A DNA stretch of 64,000 nt from Xanthocytophaga flava (GTDB lineage: Bacteria > Bacteroidota > Bacteroidia > Cytophagales > 172606-1), in NCBI GenBank assembly GCA_030068525.1, contig JASJOS010000002.1:186001-250000 (forward strand), in the 5' to 3' direction. This document shows, piece after piece, positions 43,981-53,392 of the stretch; the stretch's first letter is position 1, and each line of letters opens with the position of its first letter. Under the pieces are notes generated by a model. The model did no database searches, was not told the DNA's origin, and saw only the letters and a program-made list of their open reading frames with translations. The translations under genes and the position numbers were made by a program.

Positions 43981-46900
43981 ATGGAAAAAACTTCCAATAC
44001 TATAATAGCCAGAATTCGCACAGTATTTATTGTTTCTGGTATATTATTACTGCTAAGTTCTATTGCTTCATATTACAGTATACAGCAACTTATTGAGAAT
44101 TCAAAGTGGGTAAATCATACCTATCAGGTATTGCTTGAAGCCGATAATATTGTTGCCAATGTTAAAGAAGCAGAGGCTAGTCATAGAGGATATCTGCTTA
44201 CCCATGAAAATGCTTTTCTAACTTCTTTCAATGAGTCGTATAAAAATGTAATTGATCGTTTTAATACGGTACAGGAATTAACACAGGATAATCCACAACA
44301 GCAAAAGAATCTGGGTGATCTGAAAACATTAATTGAGAGAAGGTTTAATCAGTTTGAGAAATTGCTGGAAACAGATAAGTCCAGAGACAGAAGCACTATT
44401 ACCAATTCATTAAATCCTGAACTTTTATATGGTAAGCGGATAATGGATCAATTGAGTGATGCCATAAACCGAATTGAAAGAGAAGAAAATCGTTTGTTAG
44501 TCAGTCGTACAGAAGCACAGAATCAATACATAAGTTATGTTCCTGTTCTGGTATTGATTACAACTATAATTTCGATGACTATAACTGCTCTTGCCTATGT
44601 ACGGATTCGTTCTGATATGGAGCAGCGTCTGGTGAAAGAGAAAGAAGAACGGGCAAGATACCAGGAGACACTGCACCGGATAGGGGTAATGGAAACTGTA
44701 ACACAGAAAATAGCTTCAGGAGACTATGCGGCCCGAAGTACGGATACGAAAGACGACGAATTGGGGCGTATCTCGAAGGCGATGAATGTAATGTCAGATT
44801 CACTGGAGGAGAGTTTCAAACAGATGAAAGAACATAGCTGGTTACAGTCAGGTGCTGTGTTTATGAGTGATGCTACACGGGGCCAAACCAATATAGAAGA
44901 GTTGGTAACAAATGTTAGTAATGTAATTGCTTCCTATCTGGAAATTCCATTGGCTGTTTTTTATGTCATCACAGATAGTCGTACTCTTTTTATGAAAGGC
45001 GGATATGGAGTATTAGATGCTCCTGAAGAAGTTGGGTATGGAGAAGGGTTGTTAGGGCAGGCTGTTAAAAATAAACAAATTATTACATTAGATAATCTGC
45101 CTTCCGATTATATCAAGATAAATTCTTCATTAGGTAGTACTCTGCCTGCTTACCTCACTATTGTACCTATTACATTACGAGACAATGTAATAGGAGTAAT
45201 TGAGATAGGTTCTTTGCACAAACTATCTGATTTACAGCTTCAGTTTTTGAAAGATAGCCGGGAAATTATTGCCATTAGTCTGGATGGTGTGAAGAATCTC
45301 ATTCGATTACAGGAGTTGTTTGAAGAAACACAGTCTCAGTCTGAGGAGTTACAAGCCCAGCATAATGAACTGGAAAATATCAATGCTGAACTGGAAATGC
45401 AGGCTCAAAAACTTCAGGCATCTGAAGAAGAAATGAAAGTGCAGCAGGAAGAGCTACTACAAGCCAATCAGGAATTGGAAGAAAGATCCCGGTTACTGGA
45501 AGAAAGAAACCAGGTAATTGTAGAAAGAAACCTGGAAATTCAGCAAAAGGCAGAGGAATTGGCATTGAGTACTAAGTACAAATCTGAGTTTCTGGCTAAC
45601 ATGTCACATGAATTGCGGACTCCACTAAACTCTATATTGCTGTTATCCCGATTGCTATCAGAAAATAACGAGGCCAATCTTTCCGGAGACCAGATTGAGT
45701 ATGCTCGTGTCATTCAGAGTTCGGGTAATGGACTTCTTGCTTTAATTGATGAGATTCTGGATTTATCGAAAATAGAGTCTGGAAAAATGGATCTGGACTA
45801 TGCAATGATCGCTGTAGATGACGTTGCAACTTCTATCCGGTCCCTATTCACTCCCATAGCCAGAGAAAAAGGCCTTGATTTTAGGGTGCAGATAGATCCT
45901 GCTGTGGTGCCACAGATAGAAACAGACAAAATGCGTTTAGAGCAGATTCTTAAAAATTTACTTTCCAATGCATTGAAGTTTACATCCAAAGGAAGTGTAG
46001 AACTATTGATTTCTCCTTCTCCGGAAAAACCTACTAATATCCTGTTTATAGTAAAAGATACAGGGATAGGTATTTCAAAAGAGAAGCAGCAAATCATCTT
46101 TGAAGCTTTTCAGCAAGCAGATGGATCTACGCGTCGTAAATATGGTGGAACAGGATTGGGGTTGTCCATTAGCAGAGAGTTAACCCGTTTGTTAGGAGGT
46201 GATATTAAGGTTACAAGTGAGCCAGGTCAGGGAAGTACATTTACATTCTACATACCTGTAAAACAAGCTTACAAGGAACAGGCTGTTTCACTACCTAAAG
46301 CATCTGTAACTCCTAAAGCTGAAGCATTGCTTAGTGAAGAGACAAAAGAAGTTAAGCAACCTGTTGTAGAGAATACATTTACCTCCGACTTTATTCCTGA
46401 GAGTATTCCGGATGACCGTTTGTCCGTATTGCCTACAGATAAGGTTATTCTGATTGTGGAAGATGATATCCCGTTTGCGAAAGCTTTATTGCAGTATACC
46501 CAGACGCAAGGATATAAAGCGATAGTAGCTGTACGTGGAGATGAAGGAATCATACTGGCTCAACAATACAAACCAACAGGTATTCTACTGGATATTCAAT
46601 TGCCAGTGAAAAGTGGTTGGGAGGTAATGGAAGTTTTAAAAGCCAGTCCGAAAACCCGTCATATCCCAGTACACATAATGTCCTCACATTATGCTAAAAA
46701 GGAAAGTTTATTAAAAGGAGCTGTTGACTTTATCAACAAGCCAGTTGCATTTGAACAAATGCAGGAGGTCTTCAAAAAAATAGAACATGTATTGACAAAA
46801 GAAAGTAAGAAAGTATTGATTGTTGAAGAAAATACCAAACATGCCAAAGCTCTTGCCTATTTTCTTGAAACCTTCAATGTCCATTCTGAAATATCAGAAA

Positions 46901-47622
46901 GCATACCTGCTGGTCTGGAAGCCTTGAATCGGGATGAGGTAGAGTGTGTAATTCTGGATATGGGTATTCCTGATCAGAAAAGTTATGAAGCGCTGGAGTC
47001 CATCAAACGAAATCCTGGTCTCGAAAGCCTGCCTATCATCATCTTTACTGGTAAAAGTTTGTCAAAAGCAGAAGAATCCCGGTTAAAACAATATGCAGAC
47101 TCCATTGTAGTAAAAACAGCTCATTCGTATCAGCGTATTCTGGATGAGGTTTCCTTGTTCCTGCATCTAATGGAAGAAAGTCGCGTTAATGATAAGCCAA
47201 GTAGTAAATATCCAAGACTAGGAGGAATGAGTGAAGTACTGGCAAACAAAAAAGTATTGATTGCAGATGATGATGTGCGAAACATCTTTTCGCTCACTAA
47301 GGCTCTGGAGGCACATCAGATGGTTGTTTTGCCGGCTATGGATGGCAAGGAAGCCGTTCGGGTACTGGAAGAAAATCCTGATATAAATCTGGTATTAATG
47401 GATATCATGATGCCTGAGATGGATGGTTATGAAGCCATGCAGCGTATACGACAACAGATCCGATTCAGAAACCTGCCTATTATAGCTGTTACAGCTAAGG
47501 CTATGACTGGAGATCGGGAGCGGTGTATTCAGGCTGGAGCTTCAGACTATATTTCCAAGCCGGTAGATATTGATCAGTTGATTTCTCTGTTGCGGGTCTG
47601 GTTATATGATAAAGCCTTATAA
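43981..47622 (+). CDS. CHASE3-HAMP-GAF hybrid histidine kinase with three receiver domains
   Basis: 1213 residues: TM1 (about 13-33), CHASE3 domain (about 40-175; EASHRGYLLTHE), TM2 (about 182-205), HAMP, GAF (about 290-440), a coiled coil (445-535), HisKA with MSHELRTPLN (His543), HATPase with LKNLLSNALKFT, DTGIGIS and GGTGLGLSIS. Three receivers follow with Asp871 (LDIQLPVKSG), Asp993 (LDMGIP) and Asp1141 (MDIMMPEMDG). The middle receiver is atypical: VEEN replaces the acidic pair. The layout matches large Bacteroidota and cyanobacterial sensors that work with CheB/CheR-like proteins. Membrane-anchored; ligand unknown. Confidence 0.93.
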   Translation: MEKTSNTIIARIRTVFIVSGILLLLSSIASYYSIQQLIENSKWVNHTYQVLLEADNIVANVKEAEASHRGYLLTHENAFLTSFNESYKNVIDRFNTVQELTQDNPQQQKNLGDLKTLIERRFNQFEKLLETDKSRDRSTITNSLNPELLYGKRIMDQLSDAINRIEREENRLLVSRTEAQNQYISYVPVLVLITTIISMTITALAYVRIRSDMEQRLVKEKEERARYQETLHRIGVMETVTQKIASGDYAARSTDTKDDELGRISKAMNVMSDSLEESFKQMKEHSWLQSGAVFMSDATRGQTNIEELVTNVSNVIASYLEIPLAVFYVITDSRTLFMKGGYGVLDAPEEVGYGEGLLGQAVKNKQIITLDNLPSDYIKINSSLGSTLPAYLTIVPITLRDNVIGVIEIGSLHKLSDLQLQFLKDSREIIAISLDGVKNLIRLQELFEETQSQSEELQAQHNELENINAELEMQAQKLQASEEEMKVQQEELLQANQELEERSRLLEERNQVIVERNLEIQQKAEELALSTKYKSEFLANMSHELRTPLNSILLLSRLLSENNEANLSGDQIEYARVIQSSGNGLLALIDEILDLSKIESGKMDLDYAMIAVDDVATSIRSLFTPIAREKGLDFRVQIDPAVVPQIETDKMRLEQILKNLLSNALKFTSKGSVELLISPSPEKPTNILFIVKDTGIGISKEKQQIIFEAFQQADGSTRRKYGGTGLGLSISRELTRLLGGDIKVTSEPGQGSTFTFYIPVKQAYKEQAVSLPKASVTPKAEALLSEETKEVKQPVVENTFTSDFIPESIPDDRLSVLPTDKVILIVEDDIPFAKALLQYTQTQGYKAIVAVRGDEGIILAQQYKPTGILLDIQLPVKSGWEVMEVLKASPKTRHIPVHIMSSHYAKKESLLKGAVDFINKPVAFEQMQEVFKKIEHVLTKESKKVLIVEENTKHAKALAYFLETFNVHSEISESIPAGLEALNRDEVECVILDMGIPDQKSYEALESIKRNPGLESLPIIIFTGKSLSKAEESRLKQYADSIVVKTAHSYQRILDEVSLFLHLMEESRVNDKPSSKYPRLGGMSEVLANKKVLIADDDVRNIFSLTKALEAHQMVVLPAMDGKEAVRVLEENPDINLVLMDIMMPEMDGYEAMQRIRQQIRFRNLPIIAVTAKAMTGDRERCIQAGASDYISKPVDIDQLISLLRVWLYDKAL

Positions 47623-47684
47623 ATGAATTAGTTTAAGAAAAGACTGCCATTTAGGAATAGCTACTATGTGAGTTGATACTTTAT

Positions 47685-48056
47685 ATGGAACAAACAGAAA
47701 AGAAAATATTACTTATTGATGATGATAGCCGGAATATTTTTGCCCTGACGGCCATCTTAAAATCCAGAGGGTTCATTGTTTTTTCAGCTGCCAGTGCTCA
47801 GGAGGGTATAGAAATGCTTTTACAAAATAAAAGTATAAAAGCTGTTTTGATGGATATGATGATGCCTGAAATGGATGGCTATGAAGCCATAGAATATATT
47901 CGGAACAAGGAGGAGATAGCTCATGTACCCATTATTGCTGTGACTGCACAGGCAATGGTTGGAGATAAAGAAAAATGTCTACAGGCAGGTGCCAATGACT
48001 ATATTTCGAAGCCTATTGATGTAGATGCTTTATTAAAGGTATTAGCAAATTATTAA
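47685..48056 (+). CDS. single-domain response regulator
   Basis: 123 residues from the ATG at 47685 (a TTG at 47673 would add four). Receiver motifs: DDD12-14, Asp57 (LMDMMMPEMDGYEA), AVTAQAM and SKPIDVD. It resembles the third receiver of the hybrid kinase (shared RNIF-x-L, MPEMDGYEA, ISKP-[IV]-D), so it may be a duplicated receiver or a shuttle between the kinase and CheR/CheB. No output domain. Confidence 0.9.
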   Translation: MEQTEKKILLIDDDSRNIFALTAILKSRGFIVFSAASAQEGIEMLLQNKSIKAVLMDMMMPEMDGYEAIEYIRNKEEIAHVPIIAVTAQAMVGDKEKCLQAGANDYISKPIDVDALLKVLANY

Positions 48057-48074
48057 CTATTACAGATTGTCCAG

Positions 48075-48887
48075 ATGATTACAGACGAAGAAGTAGACTG
48101 GTTGTTGAGCGATCTGTTGGAAGTGTATGGCTATGATTTTACAGATTATTCAAGAGCATCTATAAAAAGACGTATGAGCCGGCTCTTTTCACTAGACCGG
48201 TTTCCCAGCTTTGCCGAATTTCGATTCAAACTTAGAAATGATGAAGAGTATCTGAAACGCTTTGTAGAAGAGATCACTGTGAATGTTACTGAAATGTTTC
48301 GGGATCCCACATTTTACAAAGTGCTTCGAACAGAAATACTTTCTGTATTGGCAACCTATCCTTTGATTCGGATCTGGCATGCTGGATGTTCGACAGGTGA
48401 AGAAGTGTATTCGATGGCAATTTTGCTATCAGAAGCTAATCTGTTACATAAATCATTATTGTATGCAACAGATATTAACCCCAGTGTGCTGGAAAAGGCT
48501 AGCCGGGGAATATTTCCGCTGAGTCAGATGAAGCAGTATTCTGAAAATTACATTCAGTCAGGAGGAAAGCGTGATTTTTCATCGTATTACACAGCTAAAT
48601 ACGAATATGTGAAGTTTCATGAAGATCTGAAACAGAAAATGATATTTGCTACTCATAACCTGGTGTCTGACCGGTCCTTTAATGAGTTTCAATTGATCCT
48701 TTGTCGGAATGTACTTATTTATTTTGATCAGCATCTTCAGGAGAGAGTGTTTTCACTGTTTGATTATAGTTTAGAATCACTTGGCTTTTTGGCATTAGGC
48801 TCCAAAGAGACTTTGCGCTTTTCCACTATCTCTACAAACTACCGTCAACATAGTTCCAAAGAAAAGATATGGCGGAAAATATCCTAA
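48075..48887 (+). CDS. cheR: CheR-type protein-glutamate methyltransferase
   Basis: 270 residues. An N-terminal CheR helical domain (about 1-70; SIKRRMSRLFS) and an AdoMet-dependent catalytic domain with VTEMFRDP, WHAGCSTGEEVYSMAI (SAM-binding motif I, about 100-115), ATDINPSVLEKA, and LILCRNVLIYF. It would methylate Glu residues of receptors or of the coupled sensors. It overlaps cheB by 19 bp. No MCP gene is near; the hybrid kinases upstream may be the substrate or partner, which is inference. Confidence 0.92.
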   Translation: MITDEEVDWLLSDLLEVYGYDFTDYSRASIKRRMSRLFSLDRFPSFAEFRFKLRNDEEYLKRFVEEITVNVTEMFRDPTFYKVLRTEILSVLATYPLIRIWHAGCSTGEEVYSMAILLSEANLLHKSLLYATDINPSVLEKASRGIFPLSQMKQYSENYIQSGGKRDFSSYYTAKYEYVKFHEDLKQKMIFATHNLVSDRSFNEFQLILCRNVLIYFDQHLQERVFSLFDYSLESLGFLALGSKETLRFSTISTNYRQHSSKEKIWRKIS

Positions 48888-49456
48888 GTAAAAAATACAA
48901 GTTAGTAGTGATTGGTGGTTCGGCAGGGAGTATGGAAGTGATTCTTGGAATACTAGCAGAGTTAAAGCGAACTCTTACACTAGCTATTGTTATTGTACTG
49001 CATCGAAAAAAAAATGGAGAATCTTTATTAGTTGATCTTTTCTCTTCCAGAACATCTCTAGTAGTAAAAGAGGCGGAAGAAAAAGAAAAGATATTGCCCG
49101 GACATATTTATGTAGCACCAGCAGACTATCATTTGCTGATTGAGAAAGATTTTACCTTTTCACTGGATTTCTCTGAAAAAGTACACTACAGCAGACCAAG
49201 CATTGATGTGACTTTTGAAACGGCAGTAGATGCATATGGAGAGTCACTGATTTGTATACTCTTATCTGGTGCAAATGCAGATGGGGCACTTGGTGTAAAA
49301 AAAGCGAAGGAAGCAAAAGGGTTGACAATGGTTCAGAATCCGGAAGACGCGGAGGTCTCTTATATGCCAGCGCAGGCCATTGCTATAGCGCAAGTAGATT
49401 TGATTGTGAATGGAGCAGAGATGGGAGCTATTATCAATAATTTATCTATTCAGTAA
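48869..49456 (+). CDS. cheB: CheB-type protein-glutamate methylesterase, catalytic domain only
   Basis: 195 residues: VIGGSAGS with the catalytic Ser18, VLHRK with His45, and SGANADGALG with Asp138, the CheB triad. Classic CheB has an N-terminal receiver of about 120 residues; it is missing here, so control must come from elsewhere, perhaps the free receiver two genes upstream. It is translationally coupled to cheR by a 19-bp overlap and ends the sensory cluster. Confidence 0.92.
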   Translation: MAENILSKKYKLVVIGGSAGSMEVILGILAELKRTLTLAIVIVLHRKKNGESLLVDLFSSRTSLVVKEAEEKEKILPGHIYVAPADYHLLIEKDFTFSLDFSEKVHYSRPSIDVTFETAVDAYGESLICILLSGANADGALGVKKAKEAKGLTMVQNPEDAEVSYMPAQAIAIAQVDLIVNGAEMGAIINNLSIQ

Positions 49457-49473
49457 ATTTCAGAGAGATTTTG

Positions 49474-49481
49474 TATTTTTG
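49474..49481 (+). promoter_or_regulatory. putative -7 box (TATTTTTG)
   Basis: Matches TAnnTTTG, 70 bp upstream of the 86-residue gene. No clear -33 element is seen. Confidence 0.4.
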
Positions 49482-49550
49482 ATGTACCGGGAACTTTGTT
49501 AGCTGAAAAATGATTTTCCAGAAATAAACTTTATAAATAATCTTTACACC

Positions 49551-49811
49551 ATGAAATTGATATGTATCGATGATACCTGCAAGCCTAACGAGGTACAGCA
49601 GAAAAACTGGATCAAAAAAGGAGTAGAGTATACTGCATTGCGTCTGTATCGTAATCCATTGTCAGGAGATCAGTTTTTTGCTCTGGAAGAAGTGCAACCA
49701 GATGCACCTTATGCAGGGTATAAAGTGCAACGCTTTTCATTTGATATCGATGAATTTATGAAAACGTTTGTAGAACAGAAGGAAACAGTGGAAGAACCTG
49801 AACTTGTGTAG
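49551..49811 (+). CDS. conserved small protein of unknown function
   Basis: 86 residues, soluble and acidic at the end. It starts MKLICIDDTCKPNEVQQKNWIKKG and contains Y-x-x-x-RLYRNPLSGDQFF. I take this to be a small conserved Bacteroidota protein, though I cannot name it. It has its own -7 box and a strong terminator, so it is an independent unit. No enzyme motif. Confidence 0.75.
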   Translation: MKLICIDDTCKPNEVQQKNWIKKGVEYTALRLYRNPLSGDQFFALEEVQPDAPYAGYKVQRFSFDIDEFMKTFVEQKETVEEPELV

Positions 49812-49842
49812 TTGTTTTATAAATGCTTCAATAGAAATTGTG

Positions 49843-49877
49843 ATCTCCGTGTTTGTATATAACACGGAGATTTTTTT
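49843..49877 (+). terminator. intrinsic terminator
   Basis: ATCTCCGTGTT and AACACGGAGAT (11 bp each) with a 7-nt loop, followed by six T residues. Confidence 0.9.
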
Positions 49878-49976
49878 GTGCATACAATCCGATAAATAGT
49901 TAACTCCCAACGACGAGTGTGATATGTTTTCCACTTTAGAACTTGGTATTTGCTCTCTGGAGTTTATTTTTACCGC

Positions 49977-51254
49977 ATGAGCATTACATTACTTGTCACT
50001 CTTTTTATAGTTGGTTATGCCGCCATCACACTGGAACATCAGATTAATCTCAATAAAACAGCGACAGCATTACTAACCGGAGTATTGTGCTGGACAATCT
50101 ATGCACTTTTTCATGCTTCCAACGCAAACCATGTTGGGGAAGAACTCTCCCATCATTTATCTTCTATTGCTGAGATTCTTTTCTTTTTACTGGGGGCTAT
50201 GACTGTAGTAGAGCTGATTGACGCGCATGAAGGCTTTCGTATCATCACCGATCATATTACTTCCCGAAATACAATACGGCTTCTTTGGATATTATCCTTG
50301 TTGACATTCTTTCTTTCTGCATTATTGGACAATCTTACTACTGCAATTGTAATGGTTTCACTGTTGCGCAAACTGGTGACAGAAAAGGAACAACGTAAAT
50401 TTTTTGCAGGAATCATTATCATTGCAGCTAATGCCGGAGGTGCCTGGTCTCCTTTAGGTGATGTTACTACTACTATGTTATGGATTGGCGGACAGATTTC
50501 TGCCATACCTATTATGAAGGGTGTTTTTCTTCCTGCATTGGTTTCGTTGCTTATTCCCTTGATCTATCTGTCATTCAAGCTGAAAGGAAATAGTATAGCT
50601 CCAAAAGTTGAAGACACCAGCACTCAAGGTATTCAGGGTGGGCGTTTAATGTTGTATTGTGGCTTAGGAAGCCTACTTTTTGTGCCTGTCTTTAAAGCTA
50701 TTACACAATTACCTCCTTATGTAGGTATGCTACTGGGACTAGGAATTGTATGGGTAGCCTCTGAGATTATACATAAAGATAAAGATGAAGAAGAACGAAA
50801 GCCTTTTACTGCCGTACATGCCTTGCAACGAATTGATACTTCCAGCATACTTTTCTTTTTAGGCATTCTGCTGGCAATCAGTTGTCTGGAATCTGCTCAT
50901 GTACTACAAGGTTTAGCTACCTGGATGGGAAATACTATCGGCAATCTGGATGTGATAGTGGTATTGATTGGGCTAGCTTCTGCTGTAATTGATAATGTGC
51001 CCCTTGTGGCCGCAACCATAGGAATGTATGATTTGGCAAATTATCCAATGGATCATAAGTTATGGGAGTTTCTTGCCTATGCAGCCGGTACAGGAGGCAG
51101 TATTCTTATCATTGGCTCAGCAGCGGGGGTAGCTGTAATGGGAATGGAGAAAATAGATTTTATGTGGTATCTGAGACGTATTGGAATACTGGCTTTTATT
51201 GGATATCTGGGAGGCGCTGCTACATACCTGGTGGTATATCAGGTACTGCATTAA
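49977..51254 (+). CDS. nhaD: NhaD-type sodium:proton antiporter
   Basis: 425 residues from the ATG at 49977 (a TTG at 49950 would add nine residues). About 11-12 membrane helices. It begins with GYAAITLEHQINLNKTATALLTGVLCW, then LFFLLGAMTVVELIDAHEGF, LSALLDNLTTAIVMVSLLRKL (about 115-135), ANAGGAWSPLGDVTTTMLWIGGQI, and SAVIDNVPLVAATIGMYD near the C-terminus. The two D-N helices are the substrate-site signature of the NhaD/ArsB superfamily. It would exchange Na+ (or Li+) for H+ across the inner membrane. Monocistronic and followed by a terminator. Confidence 0.93.
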   Translation: MSITLLVTLFIVGYAAITLEHQINLNKTATALLTGVLCWTIYALFHASNANHVGEELSHHLSSIAEILFFLLGAMTVVELIDAHEGFRIITDHITSRNTIRLLWILSLLTFFLSALLDNLTTAIVMVSLLRKLVTEKEQRKFFAGIIIIAANAGGAWSPLGDVTTTMLWIGGQISAIPIMKGVFLPALVSLLIPLIYLSFKLKGNSIAPKVEDTSTQGIQGGRLMLYCGLGSLLFVPVFKAITQLPPYVGMLLGLGIVWVASEIIHKDKDEEERKPFTAVHALQRIDTSSILFFLGILLAISCLESAHVLQGLATWMGNTIGNLDVIVVLIGLASAVIDNVPLVAATIGMYDLANYPMDHKLWEFLAYAAGTGGSILIIGSAAGVAVMGMEKIDFMWYLRRIGILAFIGYLGGAATYLVVYQVLH

Positions 51255-51383
51255 GAAAATAGCGCAACAGAAATTTTAAGGTATTTTTAAGGTGTTTTTT
51301 TCTTCGTTCCATAGTAGATTTTGTAAACTTGCTATCATCATTTCCCTTACGCATTAGGAAATATGATTTATTCATAGACAGGC

Positions 51384-51420
51384 ACTGCTGACTGAAGCTT
51401 TCAGTTAGCAGTCTTTTTTT
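51384..51420 (+). terminator. terminator downstream of nhaD
   Basis: Arms ACTGCTGACTGAA (51384-51396) and TTCAGTTAGCAGT (51400-51412) pair with one G-T wobble and a 3-nt loop, followed by C and seven T residues. Confidence 0.85.
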
Positions 51421-51477
51421 ATGGTTGTGGGTAGTATGTATGAGTTATACCAGACGGGAGAACTATGGCCCGGGTAG

Positions 51478-51508
51478 GATCTCGGTAAGGTGGAAACCGA
51501 GATCTTTT
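51478..51508 (+). terminator. second terminator-like hairpin
   Basis: GATCTCGGT (51478-51486) pairs with ACCGAGATC (51496-51504), followed by TTTT. No protein gene lies between this and the preceding terminator. Confidence 0.65.
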
Positions 51509-51880
51509 GTATGGAACCAATCCAGCTATCTGTCCCCGGTAACAGTGAGTAAGAGTGTTTCTATAAAATGCTGAATATAGGTTTGGTGGTTTGCATTAGA
51601 TTATGCTATTATGATTTTTTAAAAGTAACTATTTGAGCGTAAATGGCAACCTAAATGAGATAGACAGAACAACTATGTAGATATGTACTTTGACTTCCTC
51701 GACATAATTGTCAGAAATAGAAAATAAAACTATTAGCTATCAGGAAGTTGGTTTAGACTAGTATAAGAAAAATTTCTTTTCCCCTTTATAAATGGTTGAT
51801 TGTATCTATTTTGGCAATCTCAAACTTCGGATAGATATATACTCACTAGTCAAATGCCAGATACTATTTTTCCATGCAGC

Positions 51881-53242
51881 ATGAAGAGTTTTATAACTCT
51901 TTTATTTCCTCCTTATGCCAAAAAACGTATTTTTCTGCTTTTTATCCTTTGTCTTATAGCTGGTGCTGGTATTGTGTATGGTCAGAAGACGGAGCCTGAA
52001 GTAACTATTATTCCTGTGGGAAAAGGGTGGGCATCCAATTCTGTAAATACTGTTATATTCCGCAGGAATGCCTTAGTCACACATGGAAACTACCAATACA
52101 TTGCATTTTATGATAGTACCCAACATGTGGTTTTAGGTAAACGGAAGCTGAAAAGTAAGAAATGGGAATTAGTTCAAACCATTTTTAAAGGCAATGCTTA
52201 TGATGCACATAATTGTATAAGTATTATGGTAGATGGTGAAGGATACTTGCATCTTTCATGGGATCATCATGATAATCAGTTGCGATATGCTAAAAGTATT
52301 ACTCCTGGTTCCTTAACTATGACCTATAAACTTCCAATGACAGGAGTATTGGAAGAAAAAGTTTCTTATCCACAGTTCTATAGATTTCCAGATGGAAACC
52401 TGTTGTTCTCTTATAGAAATGGAGCTTCTGGCAGGGGAAATCTGGTAATTAACAAATACATTACTGCCAGTAAGAAGTGGCTGCAAATCACTCCAAATCT
52501 GATCGATGGTGAAGGAAAGCGAAATGCCTATAGCCAGACCTATGTCGATCCTCAAGGTACAATCCATATTAGCTGGGTATGGCGTGAATCTCCCAATGTA
52601 GCCAGCAACCACGATATGTGTTATGCAAGATCTACCGATGGAGGATTAACATGGGAAAAATCTACCGGAGAGAAGTATCAGTTACCCATTAAGGCTGCTT
52701 CGGCTGAATATATTATGCAAATCCCGCAAAATAGTGAATTGATCAATCAGACCTCTATGTTTGCAGGAGCTGATGGCTATCCATTTATTGCCAGCTATTG
52801 GCGTGATCAAAATAAGAACGTGCCTCAGTTTCGTGTGATATATTATGATGGAAACAAATGGAGTCACCTGAATACAAATTTCCGGAAAACCCCTTTTAGT
52901 CTGAGTGGTGGTGGCACCAAACGTATACCTATTTCCCGTCCCTATCTGGTTTCCTGGAAGGATAAAGGTCAAACATCTGTAGCTGTCATTTTTCGGGATG
53001 AAGAGCGAGGTAGTAAGGTTTCTGTAGCCATCTGTCAAAATATCAACAGTCCTGCTTGGGAAGTGAAAGACCTTAGTGCTGAATCAGTAGGTTCATGGGA
53101 ACCTGCCTATGATACAGAACTATGGAAACACAAAGGTATTCTGGATCTATTTGTACAAAAAGTAGAACAAACTGATGCAGAAGGTATGTCTGCTATTCCT
53201 GCACAGGAAGTACAAGTGATGGAAGTAAAATTTGGCCGCTGA
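51881..53242 (+). CDS. secreted BNR_4 family beta-propeller protein
   Basis: 453 residues from the ATG at 51881, which gives a clean signal peptide (RIFLLFILCLIAGAGIVYGQ); starts at 51854 (ATG) or 51800 (TTG) would add 9 or 27 residues before it. The mature part is a BNR repeat (BNR_4) propeller: NAYDAHNCISIMVDGEGYLHLSWDHH, FPDGNLLFSYRNG, IHISWVWRE, CYARSTDGGLTWEKS. Related families include PL24/PL25-type ulvan lyases and other polysaccharide-active proteins, so a surface glycan lyase or binder is possible. It is not linked to a SusCD pair here. Confidence 0.85.
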   Translation: MKSFITLLFPPYAKKRIFLLFILCLIAGAGIVYGQKTEPEVTIIPVGKGWASNSVNTVIFRRNALVTHGNYQYIAFYDSTQHVVLGKRKLKSKKWELVQTIFKGNAYDAHNCISIMVDGEGYLHLSWDHHDNQLRYAKSITPGSLTMTYKLPMTGVLEEKVSYPQFYRFPDGNLLFSYRNGASGRGNLVINKYITASKKWLQITPNLIDGEGKRNAYSQTYVDPQGTIHISWVWRESPNVASNHDMCYARSTDGGLTWEKSTGEKYQLPIKAASAEYIMQIPQNSELINQTSMFAGADGYPFIASYWRDQNKNVPQFRVIYYDGNKWSHLNTNFRKTPFSLSGGGTKRIPISRPYLVSWKDKGQTSVAVIFRDEERGSKVSVAICQNINSPAWEVKDLSAESVGSWEPAYDTELWKHKGILDLFVQKVEQTDAEGMSAIPAQEVQVMEVKFGR

Positions 53243-53342
53243 CCTGTCAAGAATTAGTAGTGTTATTTGCCTATAGATCATAGTTCTCAACAGTATGAAG
53301 AAAAATTAATTTCTATTTCATATGGCTCTTAACCTGGTTAGA

Positions 53343-53350
53343 TAATTTTG
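53343..53350 (+). promoter_or_regulatory. putative -7 box (TAATTTTG)
   Basis: Matches TAnnTTTG, 43 bp before the ATG at 53393. It overlaps the alternative TTG start at 53348, which argues against that longer frame. Confidence 0.5.
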
Positions 53351-53392
53351 TATCAATTCAATAACAACTCACATTTAACCAAAGTATTTACT

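Larger units (their letters stand above)
51255..51880. other. intergenic region, 626 bp, with two terminator-like hairpins
   Basis: Two hairpins with T-tails stand 58 bp apart (51384-51420 and 51478-51508). The stretch between them holds only an 18-codon frame. Beyond them the DNA is AT-rich and featureless to me. Confidence 0.5.
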
